Assembly (NCBI GenBank): GCA_024234635.1
Contig: JACKNX010000003.1
Coordinates: 124,001-188,000 of the forward strand
Reading direction: 5' to 3'
DNA from: Pseudomonadales bacterium
GTDB lineage: Bacteria > Pseudomonadota > Gammaproteobacteria > Pseudomonadales > Azotimanducaceae
DNA length: 64,000 nucleotides
This document shows, piece after piece, positions 44,705 to 53,871 of this stretch. The translations under genes and the position numbers were made by a program. The notes under the pieces were generated by a model, which saw nothing but the letters and a program-made list of their open reading frames with translations, made no database searches and had not been told where the DNA came from. The stretch's first letter is position 1; each line of letters starts with the position of its first letter.

Positions 44705-45003
44705 GCCTTACCTCCCGTCGACTTGGCGGCGTCCTTCTTCTTGAACATCGCCAGCATACGATTGGTAACCATGTAGCCACCCACGACATTGACCGTGGCG
44801 AAGATCACAGCCAGGCAGCCCAGCACCGTCGATATTTCGTTCGCGTTGCCCGCCGACAACAGTGCCCCGACCATGGTGATCCCGGAGACCGCATTGGCGC
44901 CCGACATCAGCGGCGTGTGCAGCGTAGCGGGCACTTTCGAGATCAGCTCGAAACCCAGAAAAATGGAAAGCATCAGGATGAAGGCCAGGAATATTGCTTC
45001 CAT
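44701..45003 (-). CDS. pntAB: NAD(P) transhydrogenase subunit alpha part 2 (PntAB)
   Basis: A 100-residue subunit carrying three or four membrane helices (FLAFILMLSIFLGFELISKV, HTPLMSGANAVSGITMVGAL, VLGCLAVIFATVNVVGGY), equivalent to the C-terminal membrane part of E. coli PntA. The split alpha subunit is the Rhodospirillum-type arrangement. It lies six bases after PntAA and overlaps PntB by four bases. Confidence 0.95.
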
Positions 45004-45009
45004 GACGGC

Positions 45010-46143
45010 TTACCTCGCGTAGTGATTCGCAATGGTCGGATTGACGATCTGGCCATCGCGCGTAATGACGCAGCCTTTGACGATGTCGTCCTCCGGATCC
45101 AGGTTAAGGCGCTTGTTCTCGCCGTCCCAGAACTCGTCCACCAGGTTGTACAGGTTGGATGAGTACATATCGCTGGCGTTGCGCGCCACTTCCGACGGCA
45201 GATTGGTGATGCCTATGATCTTCACGCCATTGATGTCGACGATTTCACCGGCAACCGAACCCTCGACATTGCCGCCGGATTCCACCGCCATGTCGACCAC
45301 GATGCTGCCGGGCTGCATGGCTTCCACCATGTCCCTGGACACGATACGCGGCGCGGGCCGACCAAACACCTGAGCGGTGGTGATGACCACGTCCGATTGT
45401 GCAATGACCTTTTTCTGGCCCTGCCGCTGCATCTCCAGCTGCTCCGCTGTCAGTTCGCGTGCATAGCCCTGGTCCGTCTGACCAACGTCACCCAGATCGA
45501 TTTCAACGAATTTGGCCCCCAGCGACCGCACCTGCTCCGCAACCACGGGGCGGGTGTCAAATGCCTCAACGCGGGCACCCAGTCGCTTGGCGGTGGCAAT
45601 GGCCTGCAGACCCGCAACCCCCGCACCGATGACAAATACCCGCGCGGGGGCGATGGTGCCCGCCGGCGTCATCATCATCGGGAAGATCTTGGGGCTGTGG
45701 TACGCGGCCTGGATGACCATCACGTAACCCACCAGGTTGGCCTGGGAGGACAGCGCATCCATCTTCTGTGCCCGCGTGGTGCGTGGAATCATCTCCATGC
45801 TGATGGCGGTAACGCCTTTCGCGGCCATCGCCTCCACCAGACTCCGCTCGTTGAACGGATCGAGGAAGCTGACATGTACGGCGCCCGACTTGAGGGCGGC
45901 GATGTCTTCCGTCGAGGGCTTGCGCACCCGCATCACCACATCGCTGCCGGCCAGAATAGCGGCGCGATCGCCAACCGTTGCGCCCACGGCCGTGTAGTCC
46001 GCGTCCGCATAGCCGGATGCCAGGCCAAGTCCGCTTTCGATGACAATATCGATGCCTTTGGACTGAAGCTTCTTGGCGTTCTGCGGCGTCAACGCAGCGC
46101 GTAACTCACCCGTTAGGGTCTCTTTGAGTACCCCGATCTGCAT
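45010..46143 (-). CDS. pntAA: NAD(P) transhydrogenase subunit alpha part 1 (PntAA)
   Basis: The soluble NAD(H)-binding domain I, 377 residues. Conserved pieces are IGVLKETLTGELRAALTP at the start, SMEMIPRTTRAQKMDALSSQANLVGY, the dinucleotide motif VIGAGVAGLQAIATAKRLGARVEAFDTRP and VVDMAVESGGN. GGGGGT precedes the ATG. It leads the three-gene operon PntAA-PntAB-PntB and is divergent from the TRAP operon. Confidence 0.96.
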   Translation of the reverse strand: MQIGVLKETLTGELRAALTPQNAKKLQSKGIDIVIESGLGLASGYADADYTAVGATVGDRAAILAGSDVVMRVRKPSTEDIAALKSGAVHVSFLDPFNERSLVEAMAAKGVTAISMEMIPRTTRAQKMDALSSQANLVGYVMVIQAAYHSPKIFPMMMTPAGTIAPARVFVIGAGVAGLQAIATAKRLGARVEAFDTRPVVAEQVRSLGAKFVEIDLGDVGQTDQGYARELTAEQLEMQRQGQKKVIAQSDVVITTAQVFGRPAPRIVSRDMVEAMQPGSIVVDMAVESGGNVEGSVAGEIVDINGVKIIGITNLPSEVARNASDMYSSNLYNLVDEFWDGENKRLNLDPEDDIVKGCVITRDGQIVNPTIANHYAR

Positions 46144-46364
46144 GCTACCCCCGGATTAGATGGTAAGCCTCTGGACTGATTTCGACGGACGGCGCGTCAT
46201 GCCCCGCTTCAACGCACCGCACCCGGCGCCTGACCACCGGCCTCGATCCCGTCGATTCCCGATCAACCCGGCATGGCCGGGCGAGAAAAGCGCGTGAGTG
46301 TAGTGGAGCGCGCAGTCTACGCAAAGCACCGCGGGTGAATGTAAGTGAATTTCGCTGACTCGGG

Positions 46365-46370
46365 CATAAT
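46365..46370 (+). promoter_or_regulatory. possible -10 box of the TRAP operon
   Basis: CATAAT lies about 41 bases before the TRAP binding-protein start inside the 267-base divergent region shared with the transhydrogenase operon. The -35 region at about 46342-46347 is poor, so the call is tentative. Confidence 0.3.
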
Positions 46371-46410
46371 CCCCCACTGCGCGGCGGATCGACCGGGGGA
46401 GCAAAGCAGT

Positions 46411-47541
46411 ATGAGCGACGGCAGGCGGGGCCTCAGCAACGGTGCGGCGTTGACAGCAGTTTCGGTGGCCTTCGTGGTCGGTCTCATCGGCAGCCTGGCC
46501 ATACGTCCCCCAACCACAAGCACGGCAACCACAACCAGCACCGGAGGCGGTAGCGGTGCCGAGATCAGGGTGCACTGGCGTCTGCCCGTGGTATTCCAGA
46601 CCACACTGCCGGTGCTCGGCGACAACCCCGTTTATGTTGCTGATCAGATCATGAAAGCCAGTGGCGGCAGCTTCCACATACGCCTTTTCGAACCGGGTGA
46701 GATCGTCCCTGCCTTCAGCGTGACCGACGCCGTGCGGGACAACAAAGTGGAGGCCGGTTATACATGGCTCGGTTATGACCAGGGTAAAATTCCCGCATCT
46801 GCGCTGCTCGGCGCCGTGCCTTTCGGCATGGAGCCCTGGGAATACAGCGCCTGGTGGTACGAAGGCGGCGGCCGGGAACTGGGCGAAGCGCTGTACGCGC
46901 CGCACAACATACACCTCATCTACTGCGGTATGACCGGGCCGGAAACTGCTGGCTGGTTCCGGCACCGAATCACGAGCCTGAGCGACGTCAAAGGGTTGAA
47001 GATCCGCTTTGCCGGTATCGGCGGCAAGGTTCTCGAACAACTCGGCGCCTCCGTGACGATGCTCCCTGGCGGCGAGATTTTTCAGGCGCTGGAGAAAGGC
47101 GCCATCGACGCCACCGAATTTGCGCTGCCCATCGTCGACCAGACTCTGGGCTTCGATCGTGTCGCCAAATTCAACTACTACCCAGGGTGGCATCAGCCGT
47201 TTACGGCGTCACACCTGGTTGTAAACCGCCAGCATTGGGAGGCGCTCTCCCCGGCGGACCAGACACTGGTGGACACCGCCTGCACCGCGGGGATCACCCG
47301 CAACCTCGCACGGTCCGAAGGCTTGCAGGGCGCAGTCATGGAAAAATTCCCCGAGAAGGGTGTCAGCGCAGAAGATCTCCCGCTGGACCTGCTGCATGAG
47401 TTGCGGAAGGTCACCGACCAGGTACTGGACGAGGAGGCAGCCAAGGACCCCGATTTCGCGCGCATCCTCGCTTCACAGAAGGCGTTCCGGGGCGAATACG
47501 CGCACTGGAAATCGCACGCATACCTGCCGAGAGATTTCTGA
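46411..47541 (+). CDS. TRAP transporter substrate-binding protein (DctP/TakP-like)
   Basis: The periplasmic binding protein of a tripartite TRAP transporter, 376 residues, held by an uncleaved N-terminal anchor (about 14-34) followed by a Thr/Gly-rich linker. The fold markers are HWRLPVVFQTTLP, FEPGEIVPAFSVTDAVRDNKVEAGYTW, DVKGLKIRFAGIGGKVLEQLGASVTMLPGGEIFQALEKGAIDATEF (contains the arginine that holds the ligand carboxylate) and WHQPFTASHLVVN. The pattern is that of the 2-oxo-acid-binding TakP branch. GGGGGAG is nine bases before ATG 46411. It heads a six-gene operon. Confidence 0.92.
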   Translation: MSDGRRGLSNGAALTAVSVAFVVGLIGSLAIRPPTTSTATTTSTGGGSGAEIRVHWRLPVVFQTTLPVLGDNPVYVADQIMKASGGSFHIRLFEPGEIVPAFSVTDAVRDNKVEAGYTWLGYDQGKIPASALLGAVPFGMEPWEYSAWWYEGGGRELGEALYAPHNIHLIYCGMTGPETAGWFRHRITSLSDVKGLKIRFAGIGGKVLEQLGASVTMLPGGEIFQALEKGAIDATEFALPIVDQTLGFDRVAKFNYYPGWHQPFTASHLVVNRQHWEALSPADQTLVDTACTAGITRNLARSEGLQGAVMEKFPEKGVSAEDLPLDLLHELRKVTDQVLDEEAAKDPDFARILASQKAFRGEYAHWKSHAYLPRDF

Positions 47542-48065
47542 TGTACCCGCACACGATTTTCTCGCAGCGTGTGGACGCAGGAATTCGGCGCGTCGGGGAG
47601 GTATTGAGCTGGATCTGGTTGCTGCTGCTGCTCACCATCGTCGTGAACGTGGTGCTGCGCTACGCGTTCTCGGAGGGGCGTATCGAACTCGAAGAACTGC
47701 AATGGCACCTGTACTCGATCGGCTTTCTCGTGGGTATGAGCTACGCCTACCAGGCGGATGCGCACGTACGCGTCGATGTACTGCATGAGCGCATGTCTCC
47801 CCGCCTGCGCGCCTGGGTGGAGCTGTACGGCATTCTGCTGCTGCTGATTCCGTTCATCACCCTGTTGGTGATCTACGGCATACCTTTCGTGATCTCCAGC
47901 TGGAACCTGTCGGAAGTCTCTTCATCGCCCGGAGGGTTGCCGATGCGATGGGCAATCAAGGCCGCACTCCCCTGCGGCTTCATCCTGTTGGGACTATCGG
48001 TGCTGGCGCGTCTGTCGCGAGTGTGGAGCTTTCTGTTTCTGAAGGACGCACCCCATGCCGGCTAA
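47541..48065 (+). CDS. TRAP transporter small permease (DctQ-like)
   Basis: A 174-residue four-helix membrane protein. Typical DctQ features are the first helix LSWIWLLLLLTIVVNVVLRYAF, the EELQWHLYSIGFLVGMSYAYQADAHVRVDVLHERM segment and the last helix near residue 150. Its ATG shares one base with the stop of the binding-protein gene, and its end overlaps the large permease by 11 bases, so the three are translationally coupled. Confidence 0.92.
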   Translation: MYPHTIFSQRVDAGIRRVGEVLSWIWLLLLLTIVVNVVLRYAFSEGRIELEELQWHLYSIGFLVGMSYAYQADAHVRVDVLHERMSPRLRAWVELYGILLLLIPFITLLVIYGIPFVISSWNLSEVSSSPGGLPMRWAIKAALPCGFILLGLSVLARLSRVWSFLFLKDAPHAG

Positions 48066-49410
48066 CGAATGGATGGCGCTGGCCATGTTTGCGGGATTCA
48101 TACTCCTGGTTTTCACCGGTTTTCCCGTCGCCTGGATCCTGGGTGGTCTGGCAGTGCTCTTCACGGCGGTCGCAATCGTGCTCAACGTCGACTTTCACCT
48201 GCCGGTCAGCATCGACTGGTCCTACGCTTCCCTGTCGGTGGATCGTATATGGAACGTGATGGAGAACTGGGTGATGGTTGCCCTGCCCATGTTCATCCTC
48301 ATGGGCCTGCTTCTGGATCGCTCCGGCATCGCGAAGGATCTGATGACCAGTTTTGCGCGACTGCTCGGTGGCATTCGTGGCGGCCTGGCCATCACAGTCA
48401 CCCTGATAGGCCTGTTGCTGGCAGCCACCACCGGGATCATCGGCGCATCGGTAATGCTGCTGGCCCTCCTGGGTCTGCCGGTCATGCTGCAACAAGGCTA
48501 CGACCGCTCCCTGGCGTCGGGCACCATCTGTGCCGTAGGTACGCTCGGTATCCTGATTCCACCCAGCATCATGCTGGTGATGATGGCGGACCGCATGGCG
48601 ATGAGCGTGGGAGATCTGTTTCTGGGCGCGGTGTTTCCCGGCCTGCTGCTCGGCCTGCTGTATATCGGCTATCTGGTTCTGTATGGCATCTTCCGGCCGC
48701 AGGGGGCACCGGCGGCCCGGCACGAGCCCCTGGACCTGATTGCGGTACTGAACCTGTTCAAGGCAATGTTGCCACCAGCGTTTCTCATCCTGGCTGTTCT
48801 GGGCAGCATCTTCATGGGCTGGGCAACCCCCACCGAAGCCGCCGGCGTGGGCGCCGCCGGGGCGCTCTTGCTGGCGCTGTTCAAACGTACGCTGGACTTG
48901 CCGGCCATGCGGGACGTTCTTCAGGAGACAACACGCTCCACTGCGTTCATTTTCGCCATACTTCTTGGCGCCACCGCCTTTTCTCTGGTGTTGAGAGGAC
49001 TGGGCGGAGATGAACTGATCGAACGCTGGTTGATGGGGCTGCCCTTTGGTCCGACGGGCGTGGTCATCACCATTCTCGTTGCAACGTTCCTGTTGGGCTT
49101 CTTCCTCGACTGGATCGAGCTGACACTGATCATCCTGCCACTGGTATCGCCGGTGATAGAAAATCTGGGTTTCAACCAGGTCTGGTTCACCGTGCTGTTT
49201 GCGGTGTGTCTGCAGACGAGCTTTCTGACACCTCCCGTTGGATTTTCGATCTTCTACCTGAAGGGAGTGGCTCCACCGGAAATCGACACGCCCGTCATCT
49301 ACCGCGGCGTGGTGCCATTCATACTTCTTCAGCTCATCGGTATCGTTGTCATTTTCGAATGGCAGGAGCTGGTGACCTGGTTACCCGCGCAAGCCTACGG
49401 AACCCATTGA
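48055..49410 (+). CDS. TRAP transporter large permease (DctM-like)
   Basis: A 451-residue membrane protein with about twelve to thirteen segments, the transport channel of the TRAP system. Family motifs include FTGFPVAWILGG near the start, LPMFILMGLLLDRSGIAKDL, GTLGILIPPSIMLVMMAD, MGWATPTEAAGVGAAGALLLAL and FLTPPVGFSIFYLKGVAPP. AAGGA lies nine bases before the ATG. Seven bases after its stop comes the MaoC-like gene. Confidence 0.94.
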   Translation: MPANEWMALAMFAGFILLVFTGFPVAWILGGLAVLFTAVAIVLNVDFHLPVSIDWSYASLSVDRIWNVMENWVMVALPMFILMGLLLDRSGIAKDLMTSFARLLGGIRGGLAITVTLIGLLLAATTGIIGASVMLLALLGLPVMLQQGYDRSLASGTICAVGTLGILIPPSIMLVMMADRMAMSVGDLFLGAVFPGLLLGLLYIGYLVLYGIFRPQGAPAARHEPLDLIAVLNLFKAMLPPAFLILAVLGSIFMGWATPTEAAGVGAAGALLLALFKRTLDLPAMRDVLQETTRSTAFIFAILLGATAFSLVLRGLGGDELIERWLMGLPFGPTGVVITILVATFLLGFFLDWIELTLIILPLVSPVIENLGFNQVWFTVLFAVCLQTSFLTPPVGFSIFYLKGVAPPEIDTPVIYRGVVPFILLQLIGIVVIFEWQELVTWLPAQAYGTH

Positions 49411-49417
49411 GGACGAC

Positions 49418-50194
49418 ATGGACACCTACTACGTCACAGCCGAAAACCACGCCACGAGCAGTGAAAACCGCATTCACAGTGATGATATCGCCGCGCGACT
49501 CGGCTTTCGTGGTGCGCTGGTCCCTGGTGTGGCGGTCTTCGGGTACATGACCCACCCACTGGTGGAAACGTTCGGGGAAGACTGGTTGACACGCAATGTA
49601 TCGGATGTGCGCTTCCTGAAGCCTGCCTATGTGGACGACCGCCTGGCAATCAGTGTGGCGCCGCAGGGTGATGGCCTGCAGGTGAACTGTCACAACGACC
49701 AGGGCGAGCTGCTGGCCGTGATGGCGACCCAGATGCCAGAAGTGCTGCCGCCTGAACTGGATGCCACCGCCTTCGCTGCCAGGGAAACGAATGCCAGGCG
49801 TGTGACAATTGAGTGGGATCGCATAGAACTCAATCACCCGTTCCCCGTATTTCACTGGTCCACGGACGCACGCAGCAATGATCGCAACGCGATGCAGGTG
49901 GCGGATACGCTGCCTCACTATCGCACCTTCGTACACCCGCACTGGTTTCTCGGCATTGCAAATTTCATGCTGGTCCGACAGTTCGTGATGCCGGCATGGA
50001 TTCATGTTGGCAGCAACATCACCATTCGCAGACCGCTTCTTGTCGACAGGGATGTGGACGTGCTGGCGGTACCGCTCGAGAAGTGGAAAAAGAAAGGGCA
50101 CGAGTTCGTCCGCCTGGCGATACGCTATCAGGACGGCGATGGAGTGCTGGCCGACGTACTGCATACGGCCATCTACCGGGTAGCTGGCACATGA
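49418..50194 (+). CDS. MaoC-like (hotdog) protein
   Basis: A 258-residue protein with a double-hotdog layout. The first hotdog shows ENRIHSDDIAARLGFRGALVPGVAVFGY, like the MaoC hydratase motif with histidine and aspartate; the second half has RIELNHPFPVFHW and HWFLGIANFMLVRQFVMPAWIHVGS. It could hydrate or bind an enoyl- or hydroxyacyl-CoA. It belongs to the TRAP operon and overlaps the next gene start (ATGA). Exact reaction unknown. Confidence 0.75.
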   Translation: MDTYYVTAENHATSSENRIHSDDIAARLGFRGALVPGVAVFGYMTHPLVETFGEDWLTRNVSDVRFLKPAYVDDRLAISVAPQGDGLQVNCHNDQGELLAVMATQMPEVLPPELDATAFAARETNARRVTIEWDRIELNHPFPVFHWSTDARSNDRNAMQVADTLPHYRTFVHPHWFLGIANFMLVRQFVMPAWIHVGSNITIRRPLLVDRDVDVLAVPLEKWKKKGHEFVRLAIRYQDGDGVLADVLHTAIYRVAGT

Positions 50195-50805
50195 ATATTG
50201 GCGTGCTGGCCAGTCACGGCGGCACCACGCTGCAAGCCATATTCGACGCAATACGTGCCGGGCAGCTAGCTGTCAGGGTGACGATCGTCATCAGCAACAA
50301 CAGTGACAGTGGCGCGATGCGCAGGGCCGGTCAGGCCGGAGTACATACCGCACACATCAGCGGCAGGACCCACCCGGACGACGTGTTGCGCGATGCTGCC
50401 ATTCGCGACCTGCTGACGGCGCATGACGTCGATCTCGTTGTACTGGCTGGCTATATGAAACCGCTCGGACCGCTGACATTGTCGGCATTCCGGAACCGGA
50501 TCATCAACACCCATCCGAGCCTGCTGCCGAAATTCGGGGGAGTGGGATTCTACGGACTGCGGGTACATCAGGCGGTGCTCGCGGCGCACGAAGTCCGAAC
50601 CGGCGCCACCGTGCACCTGGTAACGGCTGACTATGACACCGGTCCTGTTCTGCGCCAGGCCGAAATCAGTGTGTTGCCCGGGGATACCGCGGAGTCCCTG
50701 CAGGAGCGCGTAAAGTCCGTTGAGCAGGAACTGCTGATCCGGGTGATAGGTGACTGGTCCGAACGTCGCACCCAGCCGCATGAAGACCAACAGCAGGTGG
50801 TATGA
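50191..50805 (+). CDS. PurN-like formyltransferase
   Basis: A 204-residue formyltransferase related to phosphoribosylglycinamide formyltransferase PurN. The catalytic triad is visible: Asn106 and His108 in INTHPSLLP and Asp149 in ADYDTGPV; the N-terminal VLASHGGTTLQAIFDAI and LVVLAGYMKPLG segments match the 10-formyl-tetrahydrofolate fold. It lies in a TRAP/CoA-transferase operon instead of with purine genes, and replaces the PurN SGNGSNL loop by SHGGTTL, so a non-purine substrate is possible (inference). It overlaps the MaoC-like gene by four bases. Confidence 0.85.
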   Translation: MNIGVLASHGGTTLQAIFDAIRAGQLAVRVTIVISNNSDSGAMRRAGQAGVHTAHISGRTHPDDVLRDAAIRDLLTAHDVDLVVLAGYMKPLGPLTLSAFRNRIINTHPSLLPKFGGVGFYGLRVHQAVLAAHEVRTGATVHLVTADYDTGPVLRQAEISVLPGDTAESLQERVKSVEQELLIRVIGDWSERRTQPHEDQQQVV

Positions 50806-50809
50806 CTGA

Positions 50810-52012
50810 ATGACGAACACCGCACGCCCCCTGGATGGCATACGGGTCATCGAAGTGGGACAACTCCTGGCAGGCCCCTTTACGGGAACCATGCTTGCGT
50901 ATTTCGGCGCTGAAGTGATCAAGGTGGAACCGCCCGGGCTCGGTGATCCGATACGCGGCTGGCGAATACTGGATGAGCGAGGCACTGCCTACTGGTGGTA
51001 CAGCCTGGCGCGCAACAAGAAGTCCGTTACCGCGAACCTGCGCAGCGAAGCAGGTCGCGACATCGTGCGTCGTCTGGCATCAACGGCGGATGTGCTCATC
51101 GAGAACTTCAAGCCCGGCACCATGGAAAAGTGGGGACTTGGACCAGACACCTTCGCCGAGTCGAATCCAGGGCTGATCTACGCGCGTATCTCCGGTTATG
51201 GCCAGACCGGTCCCTACGCCCGGAAACCGGGCTACGCCTCCGTGACGGAAGGCTTCAGCGGTTTCCGACACCTGAACGGTTTCCCTGGCGATGCACCGGT
51301 ACGCCCCAATCTGAGCCTGGGTGACACGGTATCCGGTATCCACGCAGTCATCGGCATTCTGCTGTCCTTGATCGGCCGCCAACGGGTTACAGCAGGCGCG
51401 GGGCAGGTTGTCGACGTGGCCTTGTATGAGTCCATGTTCAATCTGATGGAGGGTGTACTTCCCGAATTCTCCGGCACTGGAGCGATACGCGGTGCGTCTG
51501 GCACGACTATCACCGGCATCGTTCCGACCAACACCTATGGTTGCGCGGACGACAAGTACGTCGTGATCGGCGGCAACGGCGATTCGATCTTCATTCGGCT
51601 GATGCGAGCCATCGGCCGCGCGGATATCGCAGACGATCCCGATTGCCAGCACAATCCCGGCCGGGTCGCGAACCAGTCCCGGATCGACGACGCCATCGAC
51701 GCCTGGACACGCAAACACACCGCCCTCGAAGTAATGGAGATTCTGGACGCCGCGGATGTACCAGTCGGCCTCATTTACAGCATCGAGGATGCGGTCAAGG
51801 ATCCCCACTATCAGGCGCGCGGCATGTTCGAGCGTGTGGCAACACCAACAGGCGATCTGGACGTGCCCGCCATACTACCGAAACTCAGCGCAACACCCGG
51901 ACGCACGGACCATGCGGGACCGGAGGTAGGCGCGGACACGGATGTGGTTCTGAAGTCGATCGGCGTGACCGATGCCGAGTTGAGTGCACTGCGCGCTTCC
52001 GGAGATATCTGA
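50810..52012 (+). CDS. class III CoA-transferase (CaiB/BaiF family)
   Basis: A family III CoA-transferase of 400 residues. The start LDGIRVIEVGQLLAGPFTGTMLAYFGAEVIKVEPPGLGDPIRGW, VTANLRSEAGRDIVRRLASTADVLIENFKPGTMEKWGLG and the catalytic aspartate in NLSLGDTVSG are diagnostic. It moves CoA between two carboxylates (for example from a dicarboxyl-CoA donor) via an aspartyl-CoA thioester. It is last in the TRAP operon and followed by a strong hairpin. Probably it activates the acid imported by the TRAP system (inference). Confidence 0.93.
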   Translation: MTNTARPLDGIRVIEVGQLLAGPFTGTMLAYFGAEVIKVEPPGLGDPIRGWRILDERGTAYWWYSLARNKKSVTANLRSEAGRDIVRRLASTADVLIENFKPGTMEKWGLGPDTFAESNPGLIYARISGYGQTGPYARKPGYASVTEGFSGFRHLNGFPGDAPVRPNLSLGDTVSGIHAVIGILLSLIGRQRVTAGAGQVVDVALYESMFNLMEGVLPEFSGTGAIRGASGTTITGIVPTNTYGCADDKYVVIGGNGDSIFIRLMRAIGRADIADDPDCQHNPGRVANQSRIDDAIDAWTRKHTALEVMEILDAADVPVGLIYSIEDAVKDPHYQARGMFERVATPTGDLDVPAILPKLSATPGRTDHAGPEVGADTDVVLKSIGVTDAELSALRASGDI

Positions 52013-52050
52013 CATCGGCCGCGACCAGGAGCGCTGATACCGGAACGGAA

Positions 52051-52074
52051 GCGGGGTTCCCTGAGGAACCCCGC
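52051..52074. terminator. bidirectional hairpin between CoA-transferase and amtB
   Basis: A perfect 10-bp stem (GCGGGGTTCC and GGAACCCCGC) with a CTGA tetraloop lies 39 bases after the CoA-transferase stop and 57 bases from the convergent amtB stop. No long T tract follows on either strand. Confidence 0.65.
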
Positions 52075-52130
52075 AGCCTTGCCTACAAACTCCTGTCAGC
52101 CTGGCCATCCCTGGCCCATCTGGCAGATCG

Positions 52131-53375
52131 CTATTTGACGAATTCCGGGTAGGCTTCCACGCCGCATTCGGCAATGTCCGCCCCCTGGTACTCGTCTTCT
52201 TCATCAATTCGCAGTCCAACCGTCAGCTTGATGATGTACCAGACAACGGCGCTGGCAACGGCCACCCAGAGGAAGATGGACGCAACCCCGAGGAGCTGTG
52301 CGCCAAACGTTGCCTCGTCATTGGTGAGCGCAACAGCCAGCAACCCCCACACTCCGCATACGCCATGTACGGAGATGGCTCCAACCGGATCGTCGATACG
52401 CAACTTGTCCAGGGTAATGATCGCAAAGACCACCAGGATGCCACCTGCCGCACCAACCAGCATCGATGCTACCGCCGTACCTGCCAGTGGCTCCGCTGTG
52501 ATCGATACGAGACCTGCCAGCGCACCGTTGAGCGCCATCGTCAGGTCAGCCTTGCCGAAGATTACCCGGGCAAGCAACAGCGCGCTGATCAGACCTCCAC
52601 ACGCCGCTATGTTCGTGTTGACGAACACCTGCGCAACGGCATTGGCTTCATCGATATTGCTAACCTTCAACTCGCTACCGCCATTGAAGCCGAACCAGCC
52701 GAACCACAGTATGAACATGCCAATCGTGGCCAGTGGAAGGTTGCAACCGGGTATGGCATTGATCTGACCGCCAGGACCGTACTTGCCCTTGCGCGGGCCC
52801 AGAAGGAGGACACCCACCAGAGCCGCGGTGGCGCCACACATGTGTACCAGACCGGAGCCGGCAAAGTCATTGAATCCCGCGGCATCCAGCGCGCCACCAC
52901 CCCACTTCCAGAAACCCTGCACGGGATAGATGAAACCTGTCATGAAGACAGCAAAGAGCAGGAACGACCACAGCTTCATCCGTTCGGCAACGGCTCCGGA
53001 GACAATCGACATGGCCGTGGCGACGAATACCACCTGGAAGAAGTAGTCCGCGCGCACGGAATAGTAGGTGTCGCCACCAGAGGCGAGAACTGCATCCACA
53101 GTATTCTCATCACCGATGAGCGTACCGAAGATTGGCATCCATGATCCCGCCCCCGCATCGCCCGGATACATGATTGCGTAACCGCAGAGCAGATACATGA
53201 CACAGGAAATCGCGTAAAGCACAACGTTTTTGGTGAGAATCTCCGTTGTGTTCTTCGCGCGCACAAGCCCCGCCTCGAGCATGGCAAAACCTGCCGCCAT
53301 GAACATGACAAGAGCACCCATTATCAGAAAGTAGAATGTATCCAACGCGTAGTTGGTTTGTACCAAAGCATCCAT
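52131..53375 (-). CDS. amtB: ammonium transporter AmtB
   Basis: An Amt-family ammonium channel of 414 residues with eleven or twelve membrane helices. The twin histidines are in SGLVHMCGATAALVG and SVHGVCGVWGLLAV; the C-terminal cytoplasmic tail GLRIDEEDEYQGADIAECGVEAYPEFVK is the conserved GlnK-docking segment. No separate signal peptide is evident. GAGGAG precedes the ATG. It follows glnK by 22 bases on the same strand, giving the usual glnK-amtB operon controlled by nitrogen status. Confidence 0.96.
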   Translation of the reverse strand: MDALVQTNYALDTFYFLIMGALVMFMAAGFAMLEAGLVRAKNTTEILTKNVVLYAISCVMYLLCGYAIMYPGDAGAGSWMPIFGTLIGDENTVDAVLASGGDTYYSVRADYFFQVVFVATAMSIVSGAVAERMKLWSFLLFAVFMTGFIYPVQGFWKWGGGALDAAGFNDFAGSGLVHMCGATAALVGVLLLGPRKGKYGPGGQINAIPGCNLPLATIGMFILWFGWFGFNGGSELKVSNIDEANAVAQVFVNTNIAACGGLISALLLARVIFGKADLTMALNGALAGLVSITAEPLAGTAVASMLVGAAGGILVVFAIITLDKLRIDDPVGAISVHGVCGVWGLLAVALTNDEATFGAQLLGVASIFLWVAVASAVVWYIIKLTVGLRIDEEDEYQGADIAECGVEAYPEFVK

Positions 53376-53397
53376 CGAGATGACTCCTCAGTTCAAT

Positions 53398-53736
53398 TCA
53401 GATGGCTTCCGCGCCGGTTTCACCGGTGCGAATGCGAAGTACCTCGGTTAGCGCGATGACAAAGATTTTCCCATCGCCAACCTTGCCGGTGTGTGCCGAC
53501 TTCTGTATCGCCTCAATGACCTGGTCCAGCATGGACGCATCGACCGCAACTTCGATCTTGATCTTGGGCAGAAAATCTACGACATACTCAGCACCGCGAT
53601 AGAGTTCTGTATGACCCTTTTGTCTGCCAAAGCCTTTCACCTCACTCACGGTCATGCCGTGTACGCCGATGTCTGACAAGGCGCTGCGAACATCGTCGAG
53701 CTTGAAGGGTTTAATAATGGCTATGACCATCTGCAT
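53398..53736 (-). CDS. glnK: nitrogen regulatory protein P-II (GlnK)
   Basis: A P-II signal protein of 112 residues. With start 53736 the uridylylated tyrosine falls exactly at residue 51 (ELYRGAEY51VVDFLPK), which confirms the start. The B-loop TGKVGDGKIFV and the C-terminal VLRIRTGETGAEAI complete the family signature. AGGAG stands upstream. As first gene of glnK-amtB it should block AmtB when nitrogen is plentiful. A sigma-54 promoter and a possible leader peptide lie upstream. Confidence 0.96.
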   Translation of the reverse strand: MQMVIAIIKPFKLDDVRSALSDIGVHGMTVSEVKGFGRQKGHTELYRGAEYVVDFLPKIKIEVAVDASMLDQVIEAIQKSAHTGKVGDGKIFVIALTEVLRIRTGETGAEAI

Positions 53737-53813
53737 GACAGCGCTCTCCTGTTTGTTGGTTCAACCAGTTGCACGCGCGGAACGATGTCGTGCAGCCCCA
53801 TTGTGGAATTCAT
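53721..53813 (-). CDS. possible 30-residue leader peptide overlapping glnK start
   Basis: A short open frame starting MNSTMGLHDIVPRV, with AGGAG nine bases before its ATG, runs through the glnK ribosome site and stops inside the glnK codons 5-6. It lies within the transcript expected from the sigma-54 promoter. Translation of it would cover the glnK start region and could modulate glnK expression. There is no protein-family evidence; it could be chance. Confidence 0.35.
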   Translation of the reverse strand: MNSTMGLHDIVPRVQLVEPTNRRALSCRWS

Positions 53814-53871
53814 CGTTGCTTCTCCTGGTTCGCCGATGTCTGTGTTGTTTTCATTCGGACGAACAGCCTGG

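Noticed and set aside
50191..50805. Calling the formyltransferase a true PurN of purine synthesis
   Set aside because: Operon context is not purine synthesis and the N-terminal loop differs; kept as PurN-like.
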